Below are positions 11,301 to 23,764 of a stretch of 64,000 nt of DNA, piece by piece. Below the pieces are notes generated by a model that saw only the letters and a program-made list of their open reading frames with translations, did no database searches and had not been told where the DNA came from. Position 1 is the stretch's first letter, and each line of letters starts with the position of its first letter. The stretch comes from Lophius americanus (Eukaryota; Chordata; Actinopteri; Lophiiformes; Lophiidae), in NCBI GenBank assembly GCA_037951165.1, contig JBBDHG010000009.1, positions 15,550,001 through 15,614,000 on the forward strand, in the 5' to 3' direction. The translations under genes were made by a program, and so were the position numbers.

Positions 11301-14300
11301 TGTTTATTGAAGGAGAGGGGACTGCTTTCTTCATCTCCTGAAAGGAAACAAAAAAGCCAGCAAGCGCTGACAGGAACAGAGCAAGGTCTGTCACAAAATG
11401 GACATGCTTCAAATTGAAGGTGACAAACACAATGTTGTTTACATCTGAGAGAAAAAGATGGGAGGGTCGAGCAGCGCCGAGACACAAGGCCCACCATACA
11501 TGGCTCAAGATGGAGCGAGATTTGGCGTGGTTCAGGTTTCGGGTGGCATGATTGAGAAATGTGAGGTAGACGGCTCCAAGGGTTGTGTCACGCCAATGTA
11601 GAGTGACATACCTTTCAAACAGAAAGTGACATTTTTCTCCGCAGCCCCCTGACCCGCTGCAAAACAGACAAGGCCCTCTGAAGCTTAAATCAAATATTAC
11701 ACCAGTGGTGTAAGCTTGAAGGAACTGTCATATCGTGAGGATTTTGCCAAATGATGACGAGCAGTGCAGAGCCTTCAGTGACTTTTATGTGAGGCGGCAT
11801 GTTTTCATTCAGCCACACTTTAAGGAAATATTGCTCGCCTGAATTTATATTGAATATAAAGCTAAAACAATATTGTTAGGACTGGTTCGTCATATGTAGA
11901 GTCAAATTATGAATAATTCATTGATTTTTCTTTTTCATACTTCATATGAAAATCTGACGGAGGGTTTCCTGAAACCAAAAACACAGAAATGTGTGACATA
12001 AGAACACTAGAGTAACGACAGAATCTCAAGCATTATAAAGTTGCTGGCCACTACATTCGATCCTCATACAGATGTCCGGACCTATATTCTCTGGCGAAGG
12101 CCAAGATTATAAAAGCGTGGATACACATCCCACAAATGGGTAGTGTCTTTCAGCAGACCAATTTCTTTCAAGTGCCGCACCCTCACTTTGTAATGCAGGC
12201 ATTTTAGAAATGTGAAAGAAAATCTGTCCATGCAGAGAACTTTTTTATTTTCTTCTCCAAACTATGGTCCCTCTACCACCACAGAAGAGATCAGCAGTTC
12301 TCCTCGTATCACATAAAAAGTATGCCCCTTTAAAAGAAAAAAAGAAAAAATCCACCCATCATAACCATTTCTTTCTTTCTAAAATCTCATGCTTTCAGGA
12401 AAAGACAACAGTGGCCTGGCAGAGTCTGACTTGCCCCCGAGCGTCGACCCTTCTGGGATGGAAGGCAGCTATCTGAACCTTAAGGCGCCCGGCGAGAAGG
12501 GGCCAAACGAGCGGCCGGGCTCGGATCTTGCCAGCCCTATGGAAAAAAGTGAGGCTGAGAGCAACAAGGGCAAGAAGAGACGCAATCGTACCACCTTCAC
12601 CAGCTACCAGCTGGAGGAGCTGGAGAAGGTTTTCCAGAAGACACACTACCCAGATGTTTACGCCCGTGAGCAGCTGGCACTGAGGACAGACCTGACCGAA
12701 GCTCGTGTGCAGGTGAGGACCGCAGAACAACAGCCGGTTAAACAGGAAAACCAGCGCCAACTAGTCCTTTCAATGGAAAAAAAGACTTTCATAATGCATA
12801 CATGGAAAAGACAAATAGTTTCTTACCTGTGGGACAGACAATGATTCTTTTGTTAAGTTATTGTTGAAAAATATTTCAGTGATATGATGGTTTGGTATGA
12901 TCATGGTTTGGTTAGTTCTAGGTGTGATAGTAACTATTTATGGAAACAAGGAGTGGGTGGAAACTTTTTTAAGACACAAACAATGGCCCCCTGTGTTGAA
13001 ATTCATATTTTTTATCACTTTACGACATCATTCCCCTTTTACTTCCGCCAAAATGACCTTGCACTAGGTGTGTTGTGCTGTGTTGAGGTGTTGGCTGAAA
13101 TAACTGATCCTATTGTTCCCTCTGAGGACCGTCTGTGCGATCTGTGTTGTATGTCTGCAGTCATCCATGTTTGCATGCTAATAACCACTCTGAGAGCTGA
13201 CAGAGAGGGCTGGGAGAGTTAGGACTGGCATGCTGACAAGGATTGTTCAGAAGAGCAGACAGCAAGGCCCATTGTTCTCCATTTGTCTTTCTGGTTGCCA
13301 GTTGTGGATCAGAGTGGGATGGGTGGGACTAAGGGAATACTCTGCTCTTATCCCTTACACGCTGCAGGCTCTGCTCTGCAGAAAGGTTAGAGGCCAAGGG
13401 GTTTCTCCCTCGCTCTACCACGCTCAAACTGCTCCATTGCACAACTTTGTAGGAAGGGAGGGAAAACACACGGAAAAAAGAAAAGTCACCAAGCTATTTG
13501 GCCAGGATATAAAAAACACTTTGAGATGCCAGTTTCAATTTTCCTGTGTAGTCCAAGACATAGTCAGGGACAGAGAACCTGGCTAGGACCTTTGGGTGGT
13601 ACAGTAAAATAAGTACATTCATGTTGCATTCACACAGAACCATCTATTCCCCAGATGAATATAATTAACTTCCTCATCTGACAGGCATACAGCAGACTCC
13701 GTAGAGTCACTGTGAGGTTTGACCCATACTTCGAAAATCAGACCCTAAAAATATGCACGCAATCAAGACTAAACCCCACAATTTCATCTGAAGGTCCATC
13801 AAGACAAAATCCAGGGATATCCAATTGTTGAATACCAAGGGGCACTTGAAGCTTGGCAACCGAGTGGAGAATCCTTTTCATCTCCGAAACAACAGCCATT
13901 GAAAATCCCAGAGAACAGATGCTCCCTGCCAAAATGCCAATGTCAAGGTCCTACAGTTTCACCCTCGCTTTGACGATGAATGTCTTCATAAAATCACGCT
14001 ACAGATTTCCATAATCACATCTATGACTTTTGCTACCACTCGTTTATTTAGTACAATTAGCTCTCAACCTCAGACTTGAACTTCACCACACAGCCTACTT
14101 TTAATGGAGGAGGAGGCCGTGTGCCTCAGCAGTCAATCACACGCAATCGCCGTGGTCCTGGTTGACAGAGATGAGGTGAGACGGCTGGACTTCAAAGCTG
14201 CTTTTGGAGTTGTGCACTCTGCCCTCCTTCTCTCCCTCTTCCTCTCGCTCTCTGCCTGCTGGCTGTGGAGCATAAATAAAGCTCTTTAATGGCTCTGTAA

Positions 14301-17300
14301 GCTGCCTTTTGCTGTCAATGTCTTTAGCAATTACTGTATCACTGCCGCGCACTTTGAGCTCCAAGAGCTCGGAGCCACCTTCCATACAGATGTCCACTAG
14401 ATAAACATCACATATACGTGCATATGGAGAGTAAAAAAAAGAGGAATAGAAGTCATGTAGCAGCAAAGGACACATCTGACTTCATAATGTTACGTGGATG
14501 ATGTCCTTGCCAAAATATTTGGCCGGGTCTCGTTTCTACTGCTGTTCAAAGGCAAAGCTACACAGAGTAAACCCTCTGTGAAACACGACACACTCACGAC
14601 CCAGAAACCAAGACGAGCCGTTATTTGCTTGTTTATAACAGCTTCCAGTGAGTGCTAGAGAACAGCCAGGTCATTTGTTAGGTACTGTATTTTGAATTCT
14701 GTATGGAACATGCGATGTAAATGCATGTGCTGTCTGTGTGTGTGTGTCAGTGTGAACGATCGGTCCGCGGCCCTCGCCTGCTCGCCTCTGAAAGGTCAGA
14801 GGGGTTACCTGCGGAAAGCCAAGGGCTTAGGCGTCAGGAAATTAAACATGAAATGAAAACAAGCTCCAGTTTGAACATTCTCCCATCTCACTTTCCAATA
14901 TCCCCACTTCCTCTTGCTGACTTAAAAGGGAGGAGGGAGTGCAGAGACAAGGGGAGAGGGGTCTGGAGTGGCGGCCCAGAGGGGCCGGAGTTTGGGAGAA
15001 GAGGCTGAGCATCAACAGTGAGGAGGGAGTATGACAAAGAGATTAAGAATAGAGTAATGTTGTGTTATCTTGATCCTGCACAATTAAGATGACAGCTCAG
15101 TAAGTGAGGAAACTTTATTTTAAAAGGATGGTGGAGCTTTGAAACACTTGACCAATATTAACCTTACCTACGTAACCTCCGCCTCGGTTGGGCCGCTCAT
15201 GTATTATCATGACATGCAAGTACTGATCCAAACACATGAGTTTCCTTGAGCAGTTTAAATCACACTTCACAGTCAATTCAGGGCATTTTGTGTTCAGAAT
15301 TTATAATAATAATAATACTACTAATAATAATATGAATAAGCCAAATTCTCAGGGGGGGATATGATTTCTGAGCCCCCTCTGAACATACGATATAATTCAA
15401 GAGGCAATAACCTCTCACCTTGTCCTTGGGGTCCCGCCACAAGCTCAGATATCAACTTACCATTTTACAAGTGTGAGCTGTCTTCTAATCTCTCCAGCTG
15501 ACCTGAGGAATGTCATAGTCAGACGACATCTTTTTTTTTAAACATCAGCTTCTCATAAAAGCAACAGCTCCGTGCAATGGGAGGCCATATAAGGTCCCCT
15601 CTCAGAAAATGAACCAGCTAGTTTTTGGATCCAGTCAGACAGATTACAGGTTTCTGTGTATTTCAGGGTTCTGTTTTTAGAAGCGATTTTATGTTATTTG
15701 ATAAAAATACCACGTAAACTCGGCTGGTGTAAAATTTGCATCTTTGTGCAACAGTCAGAGATGACACTTAAGTCGGCTGCGTTTAAGAGCGATAGCCAGG
15801 GAGAGAGGCATGAAGGGGGATTTGACGAGGTTGACTGAGGGGAAATTGCATGTCAGGGACTTTGGAAACCGCTGGCTGATTGGGCTGGGAATCAACCCAT
15901 AATCTAAGTTCAAACCCCTGTGTGGAAGCAGGACCGCTCTCTCTCTTCCCTTTGAAGATGTTTCCCTTTCCCTCTTGGGAGGATGGGATTCAGACAACCA
16001 ACAAATAGATACAGATAAACATGTGGAGGCTGAAGCACTGATTTATGCTCCTATGCTCTCTAGAATGAAAATGTGAGAAGTCTCTCTAGAAAAAAAGAAT
16101 TCATCAAAGACTGTATGACCATAAAAAGTAGGGATAGCAACCACTGGTCTACATTTATGACATTAATGCCAAAATAATTCAAAAGTTAAGGAAATTCTTA
16201 ATTTGAGTCTTGATTCATGTTATTTTGGAATATTCTATGTATCATTATACCATATTTATGATATTACCCTCTATGGAAATAAAGGGAGATATTGATTTTT
16301 AATTCAATAATAATAATTTAATCAGTTTAGTTAAAAAACTCTAATTATTTACTCTCTGATTTTCGCAAACAGCAATTAAGACTTGCCCTTTTGACAGGCT
16401 TGGACTCTAAACAGGGAACCGTTCACCCTCTCTTAGAGAAGACCGATTTGGACACTGCCGGACTTCAAACATAGTTTTCTGTTCAGGGGGATGTAGAGTA
16501 GGGGATATAGAGCGTTGTCTTCCAGAAATGGCATTGGTGAGAATCTTCCAGTGAAGTTTTAAATGGCCACACAGCACCGAATCAGTCCTTTCAAGAGTTT
16601 CTAATGACCTGTTCCTCATTCTTGATGGACGTTAAACTGCTGTCCTTGTTTCTCTGATCTCACCGCTGTGTTTGACCATCACATTTTGACCTCCTGTCTC
16701 GAGCAGTGCGTTGGCATCCATCACACTCACAATCTTATCGAGAGGTGCTTCTCTGTCAAAATAGGCAATTTGTCTTCATGGTCTAGTACCTTTGACCAAC
16801 GGTGTTTCCAAAATGTCCATGTAAGGCCCAATTCTGTTTTCAATATAAATGCTACAACATGGGTATATATCTAAAAACATAATATAATTCTTGAAAATAA
16901 ACTAGGCCTACGCTGTCGTCCTTGACAGCACGGACCCCCGGTTAGGAGGAGTTTTCGTAAAAAGCTCCCCCTAGTGACTAAAATCTGAACTATTAGACTA
17001 AAACAGGATCTATACAAGATAGAGCTCCTTGAGTCAATTCATATGCACCAGATTTGGACTGAATTAAGCTCCCTGTAATACCGAAAAAACACCACCAACC
17101 ACTCCCAAAATCAATTCAGTTGTGGTTACACTGAGGTTTATGGGGGTACACAATTATGAAAATCATCCATGTAACAGTTTAAGAATTATCGCGTTAACAC
17201 GGTGGATCTGCTGCAACGCGGCAGACTTTTCAGGGATACAATTAATAGCCTTTTTTTGCCGATGATACTAATATACCTGCTTCTGACACTCGATACATAT

Positions 17301-20122
17301 TCTTCTATTAATTCTCAGTGAACTGATGACTTAGCCAATGGCCCCCAAGTGTAAACCCAATGTAAAATGAGACTTTAGACCAGGTAAACCGTTTCAAACT
17401 TCGGTGAAACCCTTCCTTCCTTTCTTTTACACCATGACAAAGCTACTCCTACATTTATCACTCATAGGCTGGACCACTTATACACGCTGTATTTTGGAAA
17501 GGGTCAGGAGCTTAAATCCAGGTTGCAGCTGCAAAGCTGCTGACAAGCAGATGTAAGCGTGGCCGTATATCCCCGATCCTGGCGTCCTCACATCGGCTCC
17601 CGACGCTTCGTTGTTCGACTTGTATGATTGTATGCGACCAATAAAGGTTTCTTATTCATCTATTAAAAATATATTTAATTACATTTACTTTAAAGTCTTT
17701 CTGGATTATTCTAGCCGTGGCTTATTTGTCAGAATTACTGCATCCTTATCTTCCATTTTGCCAGTTTAGGTCATTGGACCAACTGCCTTTCATTGACAGG
17801 TCCTAAACTTTGTAATGTTCTCCAAAGGTCTCTGGATCTTCATCCAGAAATCAAACTTGATCGAAATTACATCCTTTCTCACTGTCTTTTTCTGCTCCAG
17901 ACAAAATCTTCATCTATCTTTCAGTGTAGGGTTTTCGTGACTAAATTTCGTAACTTCCACATAATGTTTTACCCTCATTTTGTCTAAATCAGTTTATTTA
18001 TTTTATATGCTTTCATTGGTTTTTTTTTGTGTAAACATGTTTTAATCCGGTCTCCTGCATTTATTCATGTGGTGATTTTCAGCGCTGTAGGCGAATATTG
18101 GGTTGTACTTAAAATAGGTTGTATAATTAAGATAGAAATTGATGTAGTAAATCAACCGTAAGAACAGTTAAATGAAAACAAGGACAATTCTCACATTTGA
18201 ACAACCAGAATTGAGGTCACCTAGGTATGAAAAACAAAAATATTTAACCATTTTTAAGGAGTGTAGAACTGAAACAAAATGAAGTGGCTTTGTTAAAGGA
18301 TGCATGGCTTGAAGGGAAAACAATTAAATAATACACAAAAAATAGGACTATATCTCAGGATGAGCAAGAGCAGAGGAATGCCTCCTCCGCGACAGACGGA
18401 CAGACAGACAATAGACGTTGTGTATAGAAAGTAGAGCTCTTCATCACACACACTCTTACCCTTATGCTCTTTTATACCAGTCTTTCAGCCATCAGCTTTC
18501 CTCCAATGCCTTCCACAGCTATGGAGAAGTGGGCTAAGTAGCCTGCACTCGGTCTGTCAGCAGGTACTGAAAGTACACCTTTTCTCCACTCTCATAAAGA
18601 GAAATTACCCAGAAGAACTTTCTTCATATGCTGCATTCAGTACTTAATGAAGGACAGAGAAACGCATATTCTTTCATGTTTCATCGATTACACAGTGGGA
18701 TTCCCTGATGTATCCCACTGAGCTGACATGTGGGGGAGAGCACACCTTTCTCAGAGTGATTTATGAATGGCTATGGGTCCAGATGTGGATCTGTCGACAC
18801 CGGCAGCCTGAAGGGAGGCAGAAGCCTATGTATCAAAGGGAGGAGCTGGGAAGGTGCAACACCAGGGGAGACTCACCATTTTCACATCAATAGCTCTATG
18901 CGGACAGAACTTTAAAGACACGTCAAGTCTTAAAATGTGGGCCTTAACTTTCATGTGCTGCAGAATTTATTCGTCACGCTATCTTCATTTTATGTGGTTC
19001 AGTTCCTTACTTTGTCTTGTTGTGTGGAAACGATGGCCTTGTCCTCTGCAAAAAAATATAGTTTGGTGTGCAAGAACTGCCTTCTAAATGATATCAGTAG
19101 TTTTGAATGGTAGTGTCTGGTCTGTATTTTGAGGTATTTTGGGTTGTTTTCTTTTCAGGTGTGGTTCCAGAATCGCAGAGCCAAGTGGAGGAAGAGGGAG
19201 CGTTTTGGTCAGATGCAACAGGTCCGGACACACTTCTCCACTGCGTACGAACTGCCTCTACTGACTCGACCTGAGAACTATGCACAGGTAAAGCAAAAGT
19301 AATGTTAGTCTAGTCTTTGAATATGATATATTAGACTAAATAATTTGAGTATAAATAATTAAATCAGTACAGTCTGTTTGTTTTTATTAAACCTGAAAAA
19401 AAGGGTTTTATTTGGCCACTTGGGGGCAGCAGAAACAAGTTGACAAATCCCATCAATTGGAATTTGTTGGCCAAACGTTGCGTATTCTCTCATCCAACAA
19501 TAAGAAAACAACGCTATCATTCATTTGGAGATATGTTACAGCCTCATTGTGAAAGGAGGAACTGTTTGTCCCTTTATCTGCTAATAGCTTCATTGTGTTA
19601 ATTAGCTATGGTCACTAACTGTGCCTGTATTCATTCTTGTGGTGAGCAGGCGGTGTGTATCGTGGCTTTTTTACAGCTTTTTCACAAAGTAGAGCCATAA
19701 ATCCAATAGGAGCCTGAGATTTATATATTGTCACACTATTTTCATAATGTCATTCGACACATTTTTCATTATTCTAACTAGTGATATCCACTCTTTCCTA
19801 GATCCAGAATCCTACGTGGATCGGGAGCAGCAGCGGAGCATCTCCAGTGCCTGGTTGCGTTGTGCCTTGCGACTCCGTCCCCTCCTGCATGCCGCCTCAC
19901 CCTCATGGCCCTGGAGGTGTAACTGACTTCCTGGGCGTGCCCAGTCCAGGAAGTAGCCATATGGGACAGACACACATGGGCAGCCTCTTTGGAGGTCCAG
20001 GGATGGGTGGTGGAATCAATGGCTATGATCTAAACGTTGATCCAGACCGCAAGTCATCCAGCATAGCTGCGCTGCGTATGAAGGCCAAGGAACACAGTGC
20101 AGCCATCTCTTGGGCTACATGA
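2030..20122 (+). CDS. alx4: alx4, aristaless-like homeobox 4 transcription factor (4 coding exons)
   Basis: Joined exons 2030-2369, 12399-12712, 19159-19287 and 19802-20122 give 367 codons plus TGA. Every junction is GT-AG and the phases agree (1, 0, 0). The protein opens MNAACVSYCDMTSMDSYYS, the ALX4-type N terminus. The homeodomain spans about residues 173-232 with WFQN at 220-223, so homeodomain position 50 is Gln, as expected of aristaless-type paired-class factors. The last intron within the homeodomain falls between its positions 46 and 47, the usual site for this class. An OAR motif (SSIAALRMKAKEHSAAIS) ends at about residue 364. Family knowledge: ALX4 is a nuclear protein that binds TAAT-containing palindromes as a dimer and patterns craniofacial and limb mesenchyme. 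Human ALX4 is 411 aa; the difference is mostly a missing Pro/Gln-rich stretch in exon 1. Alx1 and Alx3 are less likely because both termini match ALX4. Paralogue a or b is unresolved. Confidence 0.97.
2370..12398 (+). other. alx4: alx4 intron 1 (10.0 kb)
   Basis: GT-AG intron. It begins with a GA-rich run close to the donor. No coding exon or recognisable transposon is evident. Parts, for example about 4860-5130, look unusually non-repetitive and homeobox-site rich, as enhancers often do, but this is impression rather than measurement. Confidence 0.85.
2379..2408. repeat. GA-rich run next to the alx4 exon 1 donor
   Basis: Begins 9 bases after the GT of intron 1; AG/GA units with one T interruption. 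Confidence 0.9.
12399..12712 (+). CDS. alx4: alx4 coding exon 2 (linker and first 46 homeodomain residues)
   Basis: The acceptor CTTTCAG ends at 12398 and the donor GTGAGG begins at 12713. The exon encodes the acidic/Ser linker (LASPMEKSEAESNKGKK) and homeodomain helices 1 and 2 (RRNRTTFTSYQLEELEKVF...TEARVQ). It enters in phase 1 and leaves in phase 0. Confidence 0.97.
16500..17990 (+). mobile_element. decayed L2-like LINE reverse transcriptase and C terminus, split by a later insertion
   Basis: Frame-broken + strand translation carries L2/CR1-type landmarks in the right order: HSTESVL...VSNDLFLILDG (from 16555), FDHHIL...LEQCVGI (about 16668), RCFSVKIGNLSS, a GPILFSI-type block (about 16827), FFADDT (17252-17269, the catalytic [FY]xADD motif), VAAAKLLTSR...ISPILASSHRLP (17522 on), and GPKLCNVLQRSL (about 17796). 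Several frameshifts and stops make it non-functional. A family-R repeat (16901-17248) sits between the GPILFSI block and FFADDT, replacing a short piece of RT. Lies sense within alx4 intron 2. The clade assignment is by motif only. Confidence 0.8.
16901..17248 (+). repeat. family-R interspersed repeat, copy 1
   Basis: Begins ACTAGGCC, shares the GCTCCCCCTAGTG junction and GAGTCAATTCATATGCACCA block with four other copies in the window, and ends near CAGGGATACAATTA. Truncated to one internal module. It is nested inside the LINE at 16500-17990. Confidence 0.75.
19159..19287 (+). CDS. alx4: alx4 coding exon 3 (recognition helix)
   Basis: Acceptor TTTTCAG ends at 19158; donor GTAAAG begins at 19288. 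Encodes 43 residues starting VWFQNRRAKWRKRERFG, the DNA-recognition helix with Gln50, then QMQQVRTHFSTAYELPLLTR. Phase 0 at both ends. Confidence 0.97.
19288..19801 (+). other. alx4: alx4 intron 3 (514 bp)
   Basis: Short GT-AG intron. From about 19390 it holds sequence resembling a dispersed fish repeat, including CCACTTGGGGGCAGC at 19416-19430, which is one mismatch from the CTCF core. No coding content. Confidence 0.85.
19802..20122 (+). CDS. alx4: alx4 coding exon 4 (C-terminal region and OAR motif)
   Basis: Acceptor TTTCCTAG ends at 19801. Encodes 106 residues with the conserved VPACVVPCD-like block (here VPGCVVPCDSVPSCM), GQTHMGSLFG, and the OAR motif before the terminal SWAT-TGA. The OAR motif in this family dampens transactivation and DNA binding. 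Confidence 0.97.
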   Translation: MQNPTWIGSSSGASPVPGCVVPCDSVPSCMPPHPHGPGGVTDFLGVPSPGSSHMGQTHMGSLFGGPGMGGGINGYDLNVDPDRKSSSIAALRMKAKEHSAAISWAT

Positions 20123-22650
20123 TGTCCCAGCCCAGTTCCGCCCTTCCCCAAATGGCCCTCTTTTCTGCAAGTTCTGTGGGGGAGGAGGGAGTTGTTCTGA
20201 GAGCACTAATGATAACACAGGTCAGATGAAGAGGGAGAGACTGTGGAGATAACAGAGGCCATTACAGCAGCCAACGCACCGCAGATAACGAGTTTGACTG
20301 TGACAATCAGCAGATGCTGAAAGTGAGAGAATTACAAAGGTGTGCTTTGGGAGAAGTTACTAAATATTTTGTTCATTCTTGATTCCTTGATCTCTCAGGG
20401 TCATTGAAATATGGAATTTAGTCCCCATTCAACTGCTACCGCTCACACAAAATCCCATAATATATGGACCTCAAAATAATTGTAAGGAATATCGAAATGT
20501 TCAATGTTGAATCCAGCCATATTAAAGAGCATATTCATTTACATTATTCAGCCTGATTCACATCATCCTCCCTCATTTAGTTGAATTTGAGGCCAACCAT
20601 CCCGACTTATCTCTAACACATTATAAAGTAGTGTAAGAACTAGTGGTACAGTAAACATTATTTTAAAGTCATTTAAAAACAAGCCCACACTATGAGAAGC
20701 TTATGTACAGACAAATAGTCGGGAGTTTCTTCTCTGCCACTTGCCCAGGTTTGTAAAAGCACACAATAAGGGAAAATAACAATTTTGTCGAGGCTTGCAT
20801 TTTGCAGCTTAAGTCCCTGCAGAGAGAGACGGAGGTCGACTGCAACAAGCTAACAGAGTCTAATTACGTGAGATCAGTCATTTCTATGCCAATTTACTCT
20901 GGGATTGGTTCTTCCCCAGGACGGCCTCCTCAGGTTCCACAAGCCTCAGGTTACAGGAAACTCTTTCTAGAATAGCAGACAGGGAGCTTCAGCACACAGC
21001 AGCAGCCTTCAACAACGACCGACCACATCAACTTCAATCAGGGAACAAACAGGATAGACACATTTAATTAGCCTCAAACCGCCCTGTGAACGCCGTAGCA
21101 CATCAAGAGGGTACATGGCGAAGACACACGGCACACATACGCTGTAGTCATCAATTCAAAGCGGAGGGGATTTGTAGCTTGCTCCCAGAATCTGACACAT
21201 GGCGGTGACTGCGGGCCAAATCATTGGCCCTCATCATCCTAAGGAGCATTCTGTTAAGTTTAGGTAACGTGATGACATTAGAGCTGGACTGCAAGAACTT
21301 GGTGAGTATGTCCAGTGATTGCATGGGTGTCTGTGTGCTTTACCCCGCAGGAATAAGCTTGTCACCAGAGCAGGGCTGCAGGCTAACGTTAGAGACAGGC
21401 CTCATTAGTCTTTTGGCTGGTCTCTCGTTTTCTTTCCCCTGTGAGGATGATGGCAGTCAAGTCTGTTTCTGCTCCTCATGTCTGGTTAATCATTTTAACA
21501 CACAAGTGCCCTTCGCAGCCACCATGCTGGGGAGTAAGACTGAAACCAAAGGCTATCTTTAGAGCCCATTTATTTGCATACCAGAATATCTGGTTTAAGA
21601 AAATGCCAAAAAATTACAAAAAATAGGTGATATATCAAAAAGTATTTTTTGTTGCCCAGATTTATTTATTATGGATTGTAGTTGATCATTTTTATTTTTG
21701 AAGATCTGTTGATGCAACTCTGCTTCATAGTCCAGCAATCTTGCTTAATTCAATAGTGAGTTGTAAACAGAGGTACAAAGCTTTCCTTTTAAAATTCCTT
21801 TAACGGCGTCAGAATTCCTTCAGTGTCAAATTTGATGAATCCATTATTTGATGGCATGAGGCCGACTTTGATGTGGGAGTTCATGCTGTCTTTATATTCA
21901 ATAGTGAGGTTCTAATGGCCTCAAATGAAAAAAAAAAAAGCTGAACACTTTGAATTAATTTAAACGTATATTAAGACTAAAAGTCAAAACTATTATCACA
22001 AAGGGGTCCAGATAGATCTGTACTTGACTGGATGCCTACATTGTCGAGTTGACGGTGTGTTTGTCTTCTCGCTGGCCCTGCCTCAGTGGTCCACTCCTCT
22101 GCAGCTCCGTCCATGTTTATACTACTGAAATGAAGCAATTGAAATCCATATAATGACGTTTTGTGTGAATGTGAACACTATAAAAAATATTGGTCTTTGT
22201 GCTTGTAAATTTGTTTTGCTTATTTGTCTAATAATGGACCTCTAGAAGTAAACCAATTAAGTATTACCGTAATATTGCCAAGAAATGTAAAATGATCTTG
22301 TGGGTGTTCTTCTGAAGAGTTGAATGAATTGAATTTCTTTATAATTGTCTTATGGCTTTAAGCAGTTTTTGTATAATAATCAAGTATTTCTACTTCTGAC
22401 TGTGCCTTTATATTATGTGCCATTGCAATAACTTATTGCACTTACAGTGTTGGGGAGTTGATTTTTTTGACTTCCAGTGGGACTGTGGTCCGACGCCACA
22501 GGTTTGTGGTTTTGTGTCCCAACAGTCCCCTTAGCACCCTGAACAGTATCACAGATATCTGTTCGAGGTGCTTGTGTGTTTGTTTGTACAGAAGTAACTT
22601 GTTGATAATGTTTTTGAAGTGATTTTGAAATAAATGAATCTCCAATGGTT
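20123..22650 (+). other. alx4: probable alx4 3' UTR
   Basis: Noncoding DNA after the alx4 stop. ALX4 mRNAs have long 3' UTRs. The first AATAAA on the + strand after the stop is at 22629-22634; an earlier ATTAAA variant is at 20521-20526. The extent is inferred, with no transcript evidence. Confidence 0.45.
22629..22634 (+). other. alx4: candidate alx4 polyadenylation signal (AATAAA)
   Basis: First canonical AATAAA hexamer downstream of the alx4 stop codon, about 2.5 kb away, followed by T-rich sequence. Position and hexamer are seen; use is inferred. Confidence 0.4.
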
Positions 22651-22950
22651 GAATGATTTCCGATTCTTCTTTACTGACCCTGAAGTCTTATTTTCTCATT
22701 GTAATCATTTAAACAAGTTAGAATAGATTTGTTTGGTACAGCGGATGCCGAGCAAAGATCCACACCACTGTTGTCCTGCCCCTTTTCATCATTCACTCTT
22801 ATTATTCTTCCGCATATGTTGGCACATGATGTCTATTTTGTGCTACAGACGGAAACCATTATCACAACATTTTACCTCTTTGGGGAACTTCTGTTTGAAA
22901 CAGCAAGTACTTTCTCGAAATATTCATAATTTTTTCAACTTTTCCCATTC

Positions 22951-22975
22951 CTTCTTCTTCTTCTTCTTCTTCTTC
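22951..22975. repeat. (TTC)n microsatellite
   Basis: About eight uninterrupted CTT/TTC units in intergenic DNA downstream of alx4. Confidence 0.95.
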
Positions 22976-23295
22976 CTTCACTATGCATTCAAATTTTGAG
23001 CTAGAAGCACCATTTAAGCTTTAAAAATGTTTGCCATACCTTGATCTTTCAGTTGATCATTCAACGATGTATGTAGAATACATACTTTCACTTCAATCAG
23101 TGGATAAAAACATTAGGAGATTCAAGAAAAAAACAGTGGGTGACATCATCATCCATTTATCCAGAGGGGAGAGGACATCATCATCATTTGAAACGACTTT
23201 AAATTAATGTCACATACGTTCAGAATATTGTGACTCAACTTCCCTAATTCTTAAAACAAACAAAGAAAAATGTATACTGAACTTGACGGACTTAC

Positions 23296-23730
23296 TCCGG
23301 CAGCCTGGGGAGGCTCAGTACTTCCAGACGCCTTCCCAGCAGAATCCCACCCCTGCGTTCTACATGTGGAAGTGTCCATGAGTAAGATGTTGAACCCCGC
23401 GTAGCTCCAAATGGCTGTTCCATTGATGAATGAATGATTGAGTGAATGGTAAATTAGGGATGTGAGTGTAGGGATGTTGTTAAGTGTGTTAAATTTTTGT
23501 TAAGAATTTTAGGCTAGATCACTGGGAAACGCTGGATCATGCTGCTTGCATTTGTATGTACAGCAAAATGACATTAAAGTGAGATTTGATAGGAATACTG
23601 CTCCCGATGGCGGCCTCTGTCATCATTGTGTGAATGTTTGTTTTAACGGGCGAGTGTTGGCTTGTGTTTTAAAGCGCTTTGGGTCAAGCAGACTATAAAA
23701 ACGCTATAAGCACAGTTCATTTTCCATTTA
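23296..23730 (+). repeat. dispersed fish repeat ending in AAGCGCTTTGGGT...CATTTTCCATTTA
   Basis: The text from 'ACATGTGGAAGTGTCC' through 'AAATGGCTGTTCC' to 'AAAGCGCTTTGGGTCAAGC...' matches a module I recognise as very common in teleost genomes. The family name is not assigned. The copy is diverged and has no coding capacity. Confidence 0.6.
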
Positions 23731-23764
23731 GAGTTTGCTTTGGACAATATAATGAATAGGATCA

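Larger units (their letters stand above)
12713..19158 (+). other. alx4: alx4 intron 2 (6.4 kb)
   Basis: GT-AG intron separating homeodomain positions 46 and 47. Its 3' half contains a decayed LINE (about 16500-18000) interrupted by a family-R repeat at 16901-17248. The first 3.7 kb show no recognisable mobile element or exon. Confidence 0.88.

Noticed and set aside
12389..12844. Open frame running past the alx4 exon 2 donor
   Set aside because: The homeodomain would be cut at position 46; the conserved continuation VWFQN lies at 19159 behind a consensus acceptor, so the read-through is intron.
17793..17987. 64-codon open frame beginning MTGPKLCNVLQRSLD in alx4 intron 2
   Set aside because: It matches the C-terminal GPKLWNSLP-type block of L2-like LINEs and lies in line with other LINE remnants upstream, so it is not an independent gene.
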